A stretch of DNA of 64,000 nt from Pseudovirgaria hyperparasitica. Taxonomy: Eukaryota; Ascomycota; Dothideomycetes; Acrospermales; Acrospermaceae. Positions 1 to 12,442 of the stretch are shown here, one piece after another. Position 1 is the first letter of the stretch; the number at the start of each line of letters is the position of its first letter. The position numbers were made by a program, and so were the translations under genes. The DNA lies in NCBI RefSeq assembly GCF_010093815.1, contig NW_022985556.1, positions 690,941 to 754,940 of the forward strand. Reading direction: 5' to 3'. Under the pieces are notes generated by a model, which saw only the letters and a program-made list of their open reading frames with translations, was not told where the DNA came from and searched no databases.

Positions 1-3000
1 GGTTGTAGAATGCTGTATAGAAGATGTAGCAAGTCGCTTTAGTATGAATGCACGCGTGAGGTACTACCCAAGACGGACATGCATGCATGAGGGACCCTGT
101 CTTATGCGTCCCACTGTGCCAACGGAACGGGAGAGTTGGAAAGCGTCGGTTAACTGTAGGGCAGTTGAGAGTCATGACTAGGTGCAAAAGGGGCTAATGC
201 AACGTGCAGAGTGTGTATAGTTCCAGTGTGTTTAGCGGAAGAGCGCACACGGGCTGCAGTTTAAGCCTTAGTGCCTTAACCCCAAGAGGAGAGTCATCAA
301 GTCACATGACCCTGGGTGCTAATTTGACCCTCTGATTGGCTACACTAAAACAGAAGGCTGAACAGGTGCACAGGTGAGACGGTCTCACGCTTCTATTCAC
401 TCCAAAACTGCTGCTCGCGCACCATGCACTTGCCCCACAACAAACCATGCACGAGTACACAAGCCACGCGCCGACAAGGTCACCCCATGATCGTTGAATC
501 TCGTATCGTCTCGGCAGAGCTGCTTCCTGGACCTCACAACAACGAGACTGCCATAGCGTTCAGCAAGCAGAGCTTCTCCAGCCACAAAGCCGGAAATTTG
601 GGAGCTTGTAATCGTCCGCAAGAAGGCAGAACATAATATAATGTCCCTCAGATCAGAAGTTGCTCCAAGCACGAGTATGGCCAAGCCAAGCAACAAAGAA
701 AAGCCATTATAAGGCAGGTCTTCGAAGTCTACCATTCAACGCCTCTGCCCATGCCACTTCATGAGCCCGCAGACGAGCTGACTGAGCATCGACTCTACTA
801 CCCTACGAGCCGTTGGTCTCGCTATTGGTCACGTTTCATATTGTCTATCCGAGGACACGTCGCTTGATACAAAGTGCGCGAAACTTGTCCTTCTGTCTGT
901 TGTTTGGACCCTTGGGACTTGTTACCCATAGCGAAATAATATATGGAGCATGCCACACGACACGGCATCTTCATCTATGGTTGGTACACGGAGACAAGGC
1001 TCCGATGCGTTGACTTGCATCCCAGGAAGAACAAGCATCACATCCTTACACCTACATGCAAGATTCGACCATCTTTGGTGAAAGATAACAGGGTTACGTC
1101 CCTTACAGTGCCTAGAGTTCTTGTGATCGCTACCCCGTTACTACCGATGCATCGAGAGTTCTCTCCTTCTCAAGTTACGTTGGAGACCAATCATACCACG
1201 CAACGCCATATCATCCATATCTTAACCCACGTCACCCAATCAGCTTTTTACATCGCCATGACGAACCACATTTTCTCATGCGACCTACTGCAAGCCACAT
1301 TCGCGTAATGTCAACGGGATCAGTACCATGCAGACACTTATCGCAAGCGTGAAAGTCCACTGTCATATTCTGCGCGACTGAGTCGCTAACTGTCCATCAC
1401 TTTCCACATTCAGCAACAAAGCCTGTCGATCATACCATACCATACATGGTCATATATCCTCCATCACGAGATAAACCAAGAGAAGTCACATCTGGACTGC
1501 ATGTACGCCTCTAAGTGCTCTCTTAGACCCCATGTTCCTCGACTGCTGCCACCTGCCACTACCTGGGAGTACTATGGGCTACGACTCTATCTCTTCTAAT
1601 TCCCAGACGGGAATGTAGTACAACTGTTGTGCTTTCAGAACGTGGTGGTATAATGGTCGTTCTCGATGATTTCCTCCCTAATGGACATTGAAAAGAACAA
1701 GCCATTGTGATCCTGCAAGATCCTCGAGCGACTACAACTAACGCACGTGAAAGCTGAACGCCGAGAGCCTTTTTGTCAGTTGCGTACGACGGACTCATAT
1801 CCTGATACCTTCGGACAGTAATCTGCTTCTACAGGTCTGCTATGAGCTTAGGGTCAGGTCGTTAGCCTCTATGGAAGTGTTGACGATATATCGCACCGAC
1901 GCTCGGCTTAGGAAGTTTGCTAAACAGTATAGGTAATACAATACGACATATCATGGCTTCACACTAATGTATACAGCATCAAGAGGATGGGTCGGTTTTA
2001 GCTGGGTTAGTTTACACCTCCAAGCATGTTTTGAAGCCTTATGCGAGTACAGCTGCAACACTGTCATAGCTGACTGCACGCTGTATCGCCGTGTATATTG
2101 GTCCTCGAGGGTTGAACTTGACTCTCCCAGCCTTCTATATCGCACGATTGCTATATATCAGTATGTAAATTCCCGGGATGTACGCCGAGCTTTCTCGGTG
2201 TAGCCGGAACATTTCTCGTCGGAGCTTTCGCGACATCACACAGACACATCATTCGTCCGAGCCAAGTCAGAGGTATATGATGCAGAGGGGAGGCTGGTTC
2301 CCAGCAATGCCCAACACTTGTGAATGTCGACATCGTATGATGTGTCAAGTCTGCAGATGTGCGATGGTGTCCTCAGCGAGCATAACCGTCAAGTTCTACC
2401 TCACGTGTGGTCATTTCGGCGCGCTGGAGCAAGATGTTAGACATCGTGAAGTGAAATGATACATCTATGAGTGCAGCCGCACAACTGTTGAGAGCATGCG
2501 ATTCTTGAGCTCCTAAAGTTTTGACAGCATGAATAACCACATGATCGCTATTTTACACTTTTTATGGTTGAACAGTTGTATAGCGTCATATCAGCTGTGA
2601 GGTACTTGCATAATACTTGCAGCTGAAGGACATTCGTAATGATCAGTATGAATCGTTGGCTCGTACGCGGTAAACTTTAGCGCGACATACTGTGTCATTG
2701 TTTAAGAGAGCGATGAGTTTCTCGGATGGTGAACCACTTCCGGGGATCTTGTTCGATGCTGACATTTTTTCGGTTCAGTTGCTCAACTTCGATCGTATCG
2801 GAGCCCAGGTACCTAGGATATAGCTTGTGCTGTTCGGTGTCTGCGATGGTGGTTTAACTGCAGTATCCTCGAACACAGGTGCTTTTATATCTATATTAAG
2901 TGACAGTTGATATCCTGAACAGTGTAGTGTGGTCGTGGACAATGCGACCCAAAGGAACGAGGCAAACAGGCGCTGAGCAAGTTTTGTTTAGCATATGTGT

Positions 3001-3519
3001 GCAATACTTGTATCAAAGCAGATACCCTGTTGTATCATAGAAAGAGAGTAAGAAAAAGACTCTCCACCCAGGATCAGAGGCTGCACTGATTTAGTTCACT
3101 CTTAGCCTACTGCATTGCTACGCGGCCCCGAAAGTGACCAGAGTGACTCGAGATAGGGTTGATAGATAGAAAGCAGTGCGTGGAGGTCTTTTCCCCAGGA
3201 TCATCTGGCTTCCACATCTCGATCACTGATTTTGGGAGCTCTCTGCGTCTTTGTTTCCTTCTTGCCTCGAACTCATATCATATTCAGCGTGTCTTGTGAT
3301 TTGAATCTTTCTATCAGCTTCCCCCGCTTAGAATACTGCCAGCGGCTAGTTCTAGAAGTCTGTAAACGTGACGATCAGCATTCCGCCTCTCAGTAACTCG
3401 CTCAAGCAACTTTGCTGCCTTTCGATTTGTACCGATAAGAGAAATCAAGCTCCCCCACCAGTCCACGCACGAGACTATGATGGTCAGTCAGCGCACATGC
3501 CCGCTCATTGGGATATAGC
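1..3519. other. No gene supported
   Basis: Only short open frames without recognisable protein character occur here on either strand, and no tRNA, tandem array or transposon end stands out. A stretch near 1644-1656 resembles the D arm of a glycine tRNA but has no B box after it. The last few hundred bases probably hold the 3' untranslated region of the minus-strand transporter that ends at 3520. Confidence 0.5.
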
Positions 3520-6500
3520 TTACTTGGTCAGAGTATGTAGGTCAGCAATGATACTTCGACTCGCGATCTGCATAACTGCAAACCCAGAATACCCCGGCTC
3601 AGCAACATGCCTTACGGCCATGATATGCGGATCCAGCTCTTGTAGATGTCTCAAGAGATCGTACTCTTTTGGTAAAGGTGGGTGAGGCGGTAGAGGTTGC
3701 GCGTTTATCATACTCGACGATAGCAGATACAACGTAGATGTCACGCTATGCGAAGGAATCTGGAGATGGGGATCCGCGAGGAGATGTCTAAAGCTATCGA
3801 ACCACTTCGTATGCGTAGCACTGTTCGGATGAGTGAGTGAAAATGAGCCTGAGGCGTGTCCCATCAATGCCGAATACATAACGATACGATCAATTGTGGC
3901 GATGATCTTGTCGTAAGTCTCTTTGGGAAAGTATCCGTCTATAGGAAGTTGCCACCGAGTCATTTCACTCTCTCCGCGCATGCGCTCGATGAGGACCAGA
4001 ATTTTCGCGAGTATGCGCATACGTTCTTTTTGAAGTCTTCGACCTGGACTGGCTTTGGAACCCATGTCACCGTCATCGCCGCGAGCGCGAGCGTTGATAG
4101 TCTCCTGAATGATTGCGTAGTGGTGAGCGGCAAACAGCAATGTAGTACCAACGTCCTTGCGAAGCTCCGATCTTTCCGTCACTGGGAAAGGAAAGATGGT
4201 GAAGATGTATGCTACCAACAATCCTGCAGAGACTGTGGCAAGTCGGATTGGAACCAGTAAATATAGGGGGTGGTAATCCTGGCCATTTGACGTAGCTACC
4301 TCGAGACCAAGCTCGATTACTTGCAGCTCGTAACCTACACAGATGACCGTGGTCACCGCTGCGATCAAACCAACAAGTAAGTACTTCGATTTGACAACGA
4401 CTATCCAGCCAAAACCAAGCATAGCAATGAATAGGAAGACGAGAGTACCAGCACTTTCGCCTGCCACGATGTAATATACGATATACGACGCGACCGCAGC
4501 CAGTAATGTTCCGGAGAATCTGAGAAAGTATATCCATGTGGCGAGACCGGCGGTGCGCGTCATAGAGACAGTGCATATCTAAGAAACTCGTTAGCCAGTA
4601 TGCAGAGTCAGAGGTCCCAACTCACGATTGCTGCCCAGAACAGCCGCTGTCGCACGAAAAAGTTCTGTGTTTCTTCAAGAAAAGCGGCAATTCCTATAGA
4701 CATGATAGCGCATGCGATTCGAAAGCCGAAAACGGAGTGTTCGCTGCGTAACAGTGTTGGCACTCGTCGAAACGATGCTCCAAACCGCTGCCACGATGTT
4801 TTGGCCGGAAGACGCTCTGGATCTTTCCGTGGATTGAAAGCCTCGCCATACAAGACATCGCTCACATCGGCCAAGCCATCGTCGTCGTTGGTAGGATCGG
4901 CGAATCTACCAACAGAGAATAACCACTTTCGTACCCGCTTCCAACTAGGGTATATTATATGTTTCTGCAGCCTCTTTCCGTCACAATGCCGGACAAGTGC
5001 TACAAAAGCGTTGCTTGATGACCAGAAAAGATGTTCGATCTACAGCCATATTAGTAGACTGCACTTTTGAGGTGAGTAAGACTGACATGTAACAGCACGA
5101 AAAGCTGGCGTTGACGATGAACAGTAGCAGCATCAAGGTCATGCATAGGCCATTCCCATTCTGTTTCGAAGGAATCTGCTGGTATCGGAATTTCGTGCAT
5201 TTCGCAGAACTGATGAAGACATTGACGACGAGTGGCACGGAACAGGCTGACACGCTCCTCGAAATGGGCAGCGAAGCCATCATGACCTGGCGAAGAGTTA
5301 TCCTCTGCCCGTTCTGCATCACCAAGCCTTGACCTTCTATTGAAATGATGCTTGTTTAATTCGAGACGAATGAGGATATGTTGTACTGCCTCGATCATGA
5401 TAGAAGAGATATTCTGTACAGGGTCCCGTATACTCTGCATAATGAAGCGGTACTCCTCTTCAACTCTTTCTCGATCAAGATGAGGTGCATCTGGAAATAT
5501 ATTGTGGTCCGCATCTGAGCTTGCATTATGCCATCCGCGAAGAAGGAGATCGCATACGGGACTCTAGAGCCTGATGAATTCGTCGAAATTCAACGACTGG
5601 GCCGGGAGGTTATCATCCCCCTCGTTGGTGTCACATCTGTCGTGGACATATTCGATCGTCTTGCGCAAAGTGCCGGAACGGATATCTACCTGTAGCTTTG
5701 TATTGATAGTGCGTAGAGCTCGCGTCTCTTTACGAAGCGTCTCGGCCTCCACGGTATCGACAAATGGACTCTTCTCTTCGAGGCTTTGAAAGTATTCTCT
5801 TTGTGCTGTAACAACCTTTTCAATACCATGAAAATAAGCTCTCAAACCATTCAATACAGGCGTACGACAATTCGTAGGATTGACCAAGAGTGATGTCGCA
5901 GTTCCGATCGCCATACCAGTCAAAAGCGTTTCCAGAAATCGTTCCACGAAACCGAAGGCAGAGCTGGTGCCGTTATCCAAAGACGAAAACCGGGCACCAT
6001 ATATCATACCGACGACTGCAAATATCGTCGCCATGACTCCTGCAAACTTATACTGTGGTCTAGCCGATTTGAGTGAATTAATGATGTAGACTTGGAAGAA
6101 CAGCCAAACTGCACAGACCGCAGAAGCTGACGAGTTATACCCAGTCAGAGGCTCTCCAGGAGGTGTTGTGTGCTCCCGAGCCTTGAAAGCACTCCAGACG
6201 CCTAAAGTCGTACATGATGCGGTCAGACATACAGATAGAACATTCACAAGCATGCTCTCTAGGAAACTTGCCCGCGGTGCCAGAACATTGGAGAGAATCA
6301 CTGCTACAGCGATGATGTATCCAGTAGTGCCATAATGCAGTGAGACTCTATTGTCCTGAAAGATGGCTACTGCAATGGTTGGGCCAAGAGCATATTTGAC
6401 CATATTCAGGAAGACTGGAGCTGTGATGCCTGTCTTCTTCCATAGCTTCCTCATGCGTGATCGCCAAGTAGGTATCGATGTCTGAGCAGTTTTCCATTGC

Positions 6501-6538
6501 GTGAGCCCATCGGAGCTATTAGTCTTGCTCACGTTCAT
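3520..6538 (-). CDS. Fungal ArAE_2 / DUF2421 multi-pass membrane transporter, possibly interrupted
   Basis: This resembles the fungal family once called putative ER transporter 6TM (ArAE_2_N followed by DUF2421), distantly related to aromatic-acid exporters and to yeast Bre4; the substrate is unknown. The first exon (from 6538) carries the N-terminal hydrophobic bundle with the MVKYALGPTIAVAIFQD-like segment. The last exon carries the second bundle, starting at TRTAGLATWIYFLRFSGT. Two introns fit well: 5086-5040 (GTCAGT, CTAAT branch, TAG) and 4625-4579 (GTGAGT...TTAG). They join RLFWAAI to ICTVSM and keep family-like sequence. Between the first two exons the frame is the same but contains TAG at 5564-5566. 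I see no strong intron to remove it; a weak GTGACA donor near 5635 with the CAG acceptor at about 5515 would keep frame. The cytoplasmic linker expected here is also poorly conserved, so the gene may be decaying. Family call firm, integrity unsure. Confidence 0.75.
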
Positions 6539-7204
6539 AGCCGACGTTGTATTGTATTCGAGTAAGTGATGAGACCGTGAAGGGATCGAGTTCCAAGAAG
6601 CTCATGGCGTCAGCTCATTCGACTCTAACAGGCCAGGCAACAAGCTTCTGTCTCGATGATCTTCTGGAGCTTGATTGATAGAGCGTTCGAGGCAATTGAG
6701 CTTCGAGACGATTTTCGCTCTTTTCATCATGCACTTGACTCAAACGAGAATAGTTCGCCGTGACAACCAATCGGATGACATCACTCACGTAGGTCGCAGA
6801 CCAACGACGTCGGACGAACAAACGGCATTCAACAATTTGAGTGACATCACCTTCTAGCGTTGTTAATGTCAGTTGAGTCGAAGTCTGCACTATTCGAAGT
6901 GTATGATGATGAACATGTATGACGATAGCTCATACAAGTTCTCCCTTACAACTTTGACCGGTTTCCTCATACTTGGAATGCACAATGCCCTTCCTGGAGG
7001 GCGAAGGTGGTAGTGTATATAGATAAGCCGTGATACTGTACTAACTCGTGTTGAACGACTGATGGGTTTATATTCTGCCTTTGCTGTTTGTCAACCATAT
7101 TATACCTTACATAAAAATATATTACCTGTACATTTTAGAGGTACAGCTTTAGGTATAGCTTTACACGTTTTCGATGTTTATCCTTGCAGCCGACTCTCTG
7201 ATAC
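6539..7204. other. Intergenic, upstream of the transporter
   Basis: No gene is supported. The left part is the upstream region of the ArAE_2-type gene and the right part lies downstream of the lyase-like gene. AT-rich sequence around 7060-7160 may hold the 3' processing signals of the latter. Confidence 0.4.
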
Positions 7205-7868
7205 CTAGACACTCGCGGGCTGCGCATCTTCTGGCTTCGCTTCATACGATATCCTACCGGCCGGCAAGAAGAACAATGCAACAAGCGCCCCCTTCCGCAC
7301 CGTTGGATAATGATGAGTCCCGGGCCCTGGACTCGTCCACCCAGCACCCTGCCATCCAGACATGCCCATCAGCTCAGCATTTGAATCTAACTGAATCACG
7401 CAATTGATCTCGCCATATGGATGGGCGTGGTATTGGCCGCTATACTCCTCCTGTGAGTCCATGTAAACGGTGGTGATGCTGAGGAACCGAGTGTCTGCAG
7501 TGGGGATCGAGATTTTGCCGCGGCGGTACTTGCGGCCGTCAAGTTCTGCGGATGTGAGCATCAGGGTAGGCTTCATAATCGGCTGTTTTGGCGGACCTGT
7601 CTCTGCTACCCATCCTTCGTTGAGGCCTTGCTTGATGTAACAACAGAAGTCGTCATAGTATGGATTGCCTGGACCATAGTCCTGGTTGAGTCGAGCTTCA
7701 AGATCTTTGCCAGGAGTCCTTGTGAACACGATGAGTCTACTAATGAAGTCAAAGATAACGCCCTTACATGTTCTCAATCTCATTGAAGAATTCGCTGCAT
7801 CGCTTGACAAGCTTCTGCGCAGTAGGGTATTTGTCAAGCTCAAGGACTTTGGCTGCACCAGGCTGCAT
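7205..7868 (-). CDS. 4-hydroxylaminobenzoate lyase-like protein (DUF4863 family)
   Basis: The predicted 204-residue protein resembles the DUF4863 family, which includes bacterial 4-hydroxylaminobenzoate lyase (PnbB). That enzyme turns 4-hydroxylaminobenzoate into protocatechuate plus ammonia in nitrobenzoate breakdown. Visible hallmarks are GNPYYDDFCCYIKQGLNEGW near the middle, a histidine-containing stretch YHAHPYGEINCVIQLD, and a C-terminal barrel-like segment GAGWTSPGPGTHHYPTV. The start at 7868 is chosen because it opens MQPGAAKVLELDKYP and runs to an intron at 7767-7719 (GTAAGG...CACAAG, 49 nt), after which MTPGKDLEARL continues in frame. The longer frame read straight through the intron is not the real N-terminus. 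Single gene, no pathway partners beside it. The family assignment rests on remembered sequence; the fungal substrate is unknown. Confidence 0.75.
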
Positions 7869-8669
7869 GGTAGACAGTTTCGCCTTGTCTGATCGATACT
7901 TCAATTGCAGTCTTTGTTGCTAGGTTGCTTTCGTATTTCAGCTAACATGGCGAGAAACCCTAGCTCTTTTCCCCGCTTTGGTACCACACTAGTTGAAATA
8001 CGAACATTTCGGGCAACTTCGGCCATTTATGCTATCTTGAATTTGAAGTAGATACCGTCGTAGACTTTGATTCTCGTACCACCTGTAAAGGGCTTTCTTG
8101 ACTGGGACTCGTTCAACATGCGGAAGTATACGTCTCACTCGCGCCCGAGTCCTGAATAGGGATATAGTGAGGGACGTAGTAAAGAGTCTGCATAAGAGCC
8201 TGCATGAAGGCGAGGTACTGATAATGCAACATGTTTGACCACGCTGAGTGACCATTAGAATAGCTCGAAGACATTTGTGATGCGTGGGAATGTCATTCGG
8301 GAACACAGACTCGGGACGTGAACAAACTTCGAGCATATTGATGTCGAGAGTAACAAGGTCAATTAGATGAACTACGATGCAATAAGGCTACAGTTTTGGT
8401 ACCTATAAGGCTTTTAATTGATGACAACCGCTCCTAAAGAAAAACAAAGTTAAATAGAACTTCCGGACTTGATCCAAGCTGATCCGTTAGTCTCGTTAAA
8501 GTACAAGGGAATAGGTTGCAAATTAGTAGCAGCTGCCTGTAGTTACCTCGTGAAAAGTTTAAGCTTACACGATGTCAGTCAGATCACGCTGGTGGGGGTG
8601 GAGGTGGAGGCGGTTGATCGGACGGGGGCTAAGGTTCTCGTCAGCTTATCTGGTTTCTTTCCTATTTAG
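7869..8669. other. Intergenic
   Basis: This holds the upstream region of the lyase-like gene and the 3' flank of MSL5. A minus-strand open frame at 7989-8336 has no recognisable features, and I do not call it. Confidence 0.4.
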
Positions 8670-10605
8670 TCAGAAGCCTACCGGGGGAGGAGGGGCGTCA
8701 TTCGGAGGGGGCGGTGGAGGAGAGCCCGCGCCATATGTCTGAAGAAGTTGTCCAAGATTGGCCATGCCTGGAGGAGCGGTGGGCATACCAGGAGCACCCA
8801 TACCAGGAGCACCATAGCCTCCTTGCTGTTGCTGTCCATAATTAGAGTAACCGTAACCGTACTGCTCTTGCTGTTGAGCTTGAGCCCATGGAGCAGCAGA
8901 AGCCTGCGAAGGGGGAACATAAGCGCCGTATTGTTGGTCCTGACCGCCTCGACTCCCTCCAGCAGCCCAAGGAGGCGCGGCCGAGCCTGCACCCTCGCGG
9001 TCGTTTCCAGTACGGTTGGCCCATGGCGCAGAAGCACCAGTAGGACCTCTCTCCCAAGGCTTAAGATCGCGACCACCCTCTTGCTGGTTGTCGTAACCAC
9101 CAGGGCCAGCTTCGATACGATTCTGACCTCCGGAGCCGCCGATAGCGCCACCACCAGACAATTCTTGCATGAGCGACTCATATTCGCGATCGACAGCATC
9201 GCCACCACCGATGCGAGCAGGAGGTCGTCCGTTCAAGCCACCAGCAGGAGCACCTCTATCGTCGTTCCGCCAATTGGCTCCACGTTGACGGTCAGGGCAA
9301 TCACGAGCCATATGTCCGGCATTGCCACATACGCGACAAATGATATTCGCAGTAAAGTTCCGTTGCTCTGGGCAATCATATTTCCGGTGCCCGATTTGAC
9401 CACAATTCTGACAAGCCTGATTTTCATCATCACGTAGAGTTCCGTTAAGAGCGGCGAGCTCACGCAGCTGATTCCGCTTAAGTTCATTCTGACCCTCGGG
9501 AATGGAAGCAGCCTGCATAATTAGCATGAAATCGAGAGTGAGTGAACAAATACTTACAGTTTCGATGACATTGTGGATGAGTTTCTTCGCCTTATTGACC
9601 TTTTCTTCGGTATCGGCCATGATCAAACAATGCAAGTCTTCTTCCTGGTTGCTGGTGTGAGCGGCGTCAGATCGGCCCTTTCCTTCTTTCACGGAGCCTT
9701 TGCCACGAATTGCAATCTTGGCTTGGGATTCCGTTTCCATCTTCTTGAGAGTATTACCACGCGGTCCAATGAGAAGTCCAACTATTAGTCGCAAAAAAGG
9801 CTGTGTTAGTCTGTGATCATATATGAAAAAATGTAATGGGACGCGTTAGTGCACAATCATGCTGCATGTTAGGAGAACCTAGGTATGCACCATGATCGGG
9901 AAAGCAAAATGTAGGACAAAGGGAAAGGTTAGAAAGTGAGGGTTAGCAATCATACTGAAGTTAATCTCCGGATAATCATTGACCGGTACGTAGACCTTCT
10001 CTTGGGTCTTGGTCGGGCGTCTGTAGTCAGAAGGCGGATGGTAGTTAGGAATAACTTTCATAGCCTTCTCGATCAACTTGTGACGTTCGTCCTCCAAGCG
10101 CTTCCGGTATCGATATTCACGCGTGTTGACACGGCGACCGAAATTGTCGTATTGAGGCGGAGGGGATGGAGACCTGCGCTTGTCAGTATCTGCTTATGAG
10201 TAGAGGGAACATTGAGTTATAGACATACCTGTCCCCATCAGCTGGAACAACATCATTGATTCTGAGCTTCTCGCTGATCTCTTGAATGCGAAGATGCAAG
10301 GTGTACGCGTCAAGCTGTTCGCTAGTCATGTTAGACATGATAGCTGTTGGAAGACCCATCAGGCCGGCCGCTTTGTTTTCTTGAGCATCACCCCATCGAT
10401 TACGCTTCTTCCTGCGACGTGCACCTTCAAAGGCCTCATCGACTGTTGATTTGGGAACGGGTTCAGGACTGCGACCGCGCTTCATGGACGGCTGAACCGG
10501 GTCGTAGCTATTGCTTTCGTTGCCTGTATTTTCGCTACCAAAGCGACGGCGATTCCCCAGAGGAACATTGTTCGAACCAGTGATGCCCTGATTTCTCCAC
10601 GCCAT
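8670..10605 (-). CDS. MSL5: Branchpoint-bridging protein (splicing factor SF1)
   Basis: This is the splicing factor that binds the intron branch site and bridges to U2AF in the early spliceosome. Four exons join to 553 residues: 10605-10229, 10173-9956, 9781-9558 and 9512-8670. In order the protein shows a helix-hairpin region with [11 protein letters not shown], the RSPSPPP motif that is phosphorylated in animal SF1, a KH/QUA2 domain ([19 protein letters not shown], with the GPRG loop), two CCHC zinc knuckles ([14 protein letters not shown] and [14 protein letters not shown]), and a Gly/Pro/Gln-rich tail ending in a polyproline run. The intron at 9955-9782 is 174 nt, about three times its neighbours. 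It has an ACTAAC branch site followed by a pyrimidine run before TAG and splits the KH domain exactly at INF/IGL. The gene is divergent from the GST gene. Confidence 0.95.
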
Positions 10606-11014
10606 GGTGATGATGTGAAGGAGAGATGAGGGTGAGAAGACGATGTTGTGGCAAGAAAACTAATTTCGAGGTTGCGGTCGATGGCAGGAGCAGGCAGGAG
10701 CGCACGCTAGCTCCTGAACTAGCGCGATCTTTGTTCTGCACGTGTTGGCGTGACTCCGCTAAAATGATTATCCGTAGCGGAGATTCAGAATGACCCATCA
10801 GGACGAAGTGCGAATAATTCTGACATCATCCCAAAGGCGCGTTGCGTGTTGCCAATCATGCGTATGCGCCTGGTAGACCAGTGCCACGGCCAGACAACTA
10901 TGATGATATAGCAATGGCCAATAGGATAGTATACGATTAGTGATACTCCTCGTTAAAAGACACTCTACTGCTCGAGACTATCCCATCATCTAGATACACT
11001 TGGCACTCTTGAAG
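10606..11014. promoter_or_regulatory. Shared upstream region of MSL5 and the GST gene
   Basis: About 400 bases separate two divergent starts, so this must hold both promoters and leaders. I see no clear TATA box or operator. Confidence 0.4.
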
Positions 11015-11761
11015 ATGCCCCCAAATCTCGACCTCTATACCGACCAAACACCCAACGGCGTCAAGTCCACCATAACCCTCGAAGAACTTGATTTACCGTA
11101 CAATGTCCACCACATCGACATCTCTACTAACGAGCAAAAAGAGCCGTGGTTCCTCGCCATTAATCCCAATGGTCGCATTCCTGCCTTGACGGACGTCGGC
11201 AGCGACGGCCAAGAGATCCGACTTTTCGAATCTGGTAGCCTGATGTTGTACCTGATCGAGCACTATGACCCTGAATACAAGATCTCGTATCAGAGGGGTA
11301 GCAGAGAGTACCACGAGATGCTCAACTGGCTATTCTTTCAAAACGCTGGCGTCGGACCCATGCAAGGGCAGAGCAACCATTTCACGCGGTACGCGACAGA
11401 AAAGATCGAGTACGGAATCAACCGATACCAAACAGAAACTCGGCGCCTATACCGAGTGCTAGACAATCATTTGAAAGAGACCGACAATGATTACCTGGTA
11501 GGCAACAAGTTTACCATTGCGGACATAGCGCATTTTGGGTGGGTCGCTTGGGCGGGCTGGGCTGGTGTCGACAACAGGGAGTTTGAGTATTTGAAGAAGT
11601 GGGAAGAGAGGTGTGCGGCGCGGCCGGCGGTGGAGAAGGGGCGCAATATCCCTACACCCGATAAGCTAAGAGATATTCTGAGCGACCCGAAGAAGACAGA
11701 GGAGTATGCACAGCATCATACGAAGTGGATACAGAAAGGGATGAAGGACGATAGTGCATAA
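11015..11761 (+). CDS. Glutathione S-transferase, Ure2-like
   Basis: This 248-residue cytosolic GST has a thioredoxin-like N-terminal domain and an all-helical C-terminal domain. Visible signatures are LYTDQTPNGVKSTITLEEL at the start, the INPNGRIPAL loop with its cis-proline, the FESGSLMLYLIEHYD glutathione-binding segment, and the C-terminal LVGNKFTIADIAHFGWV N-capping motif. The ATG at 11015 is chosen over an in-frame upstream TTG because MPPNLDLYTD matches the usual start of the family. There are no introns. Ure2-like fungal GSTs conjugate or reduce diverse electrophiles, and the sequence does not fix the substrate. The gene is divergent from MSL5. Confidence 0.92.
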   Translation: MPPNLDLYTDQTPNGVKSTITLEELDLPYNVHHIDISTNEQKEPWFLAINPNGRIPALTDVGSDGQEIRLFESGSLMLYLIEHYDPEYKISYQRGSREYHEMLNWLFFQNAGVGPMQGQSNHFTRYATEKIEYGINRYQTETRRLYRVLDNHLKETDNDYLVGNKFTIADIAHFGWVAWAGWAGVDNREFEYLKKWEERCAARPAVEKGRNIPTPDKLRDILSDPKKTEEYAQHHTKWIQKGMKDDSA

Positions 11762-12442
11762 GAGATAAGCGGGTAAATCAGTGTATGAAAACCGCATATA
11801 TGTCCCATGATCCTGGGCTCCTTTGCTTAGCAGTTCAAGTATTTGCCTGTACAGCTAGACTCATCTCCGTCCTGCGATCATTCTTGGGAGTACTCAGCTT
11901 CATGACGATCAGTAACCCTTAGCTCCGCCATGCCCAGCGCCCGGGCTCTGTTAGTAACTATACCTACTGCCTTCCGCCTACCCTTGGGTCTGACTAAGTT
12001 GTCCTTGTCGGCACTCGGTAATAGCGCTTTAGATACATTCACACCTGCATTCTGAAGAACATTCAAATCGAATTTCCAAATCAACATCGAATTGCTTCAC
12101 ACTGGTGTACCAATATCCGATCGAGGTCTCATTTCCTGAGCTTGATGCCAGCCCATTACTAGTCTCATTTACTCATGTGTATGGCTCGCGATGCCACAGC
12201 CCCATCATATATCGCTAAAGTAGAGGCATCTAATTATTAGCCTGTGGTTTTTGACAGCCACGTAAACGGAATTTCTGGAATTTCTGGAATTCCTGCCTGA
12301 CTAGGCAGTTCGACCTAGCGAGGAAGGGGTGGGGGCCCCTCATCTATCCCGCTCCAGCTGACCAACCCAACTTGACTTGACGCAATAACGCTCTGTTTAC
12401 AGCTCCAGCGGTCGATGTAGTCTTGCTCTCTCAAAGATATTC
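11762..12442. other. Intergenic with a short tandem repeat
   Basis: No gene is supported. It holds the 3' flank of the GST gene and the promoter of the TBC-domain gene, with a small direct repeat listed separately. Confidence 0.45.
12268..12294. repeat. Three 9-bp direct repeats, GGAATTTCT-like
   Basis: Two exact copies of GGAATTTCT and a third with one change (GGAATTCCT) lie head to tail about 150 bases before the TBC gene start. The array contains two TTCnnGAA pairs, the core of a heat-shock element, but the distance between pairs is one base short of the canonical phase. It could equally be simple slippage. Confidence 0.5.

Noticed and set aside
1641-1660. GTGGTATAATGGT, like a glycine tRNA D arm
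   Set aside because: No B box or T arm follows within 100 bases and no acceptor stem forms.
3856-4576. Open frames of 134 and 167 codons overlapping the transporter
   Set aside because: Both are other-frame readings of the last ArAE_2-type exon, whose own frame carries clear family sequence.
7762-7858. Alternative N-terminus of the lyase-like gene read straight through
   Set aside because: It uses a non-ATG start and translates intron sequence; the spliced form gives a normal start.
8748-9437. 229-codon plus-strand and 176-codon minus-strand frames inside MSL5
   Set aside because: They are shadows of the Gly/Pro/Gln-rich tail and zinc-knuckle exon of MSL5.
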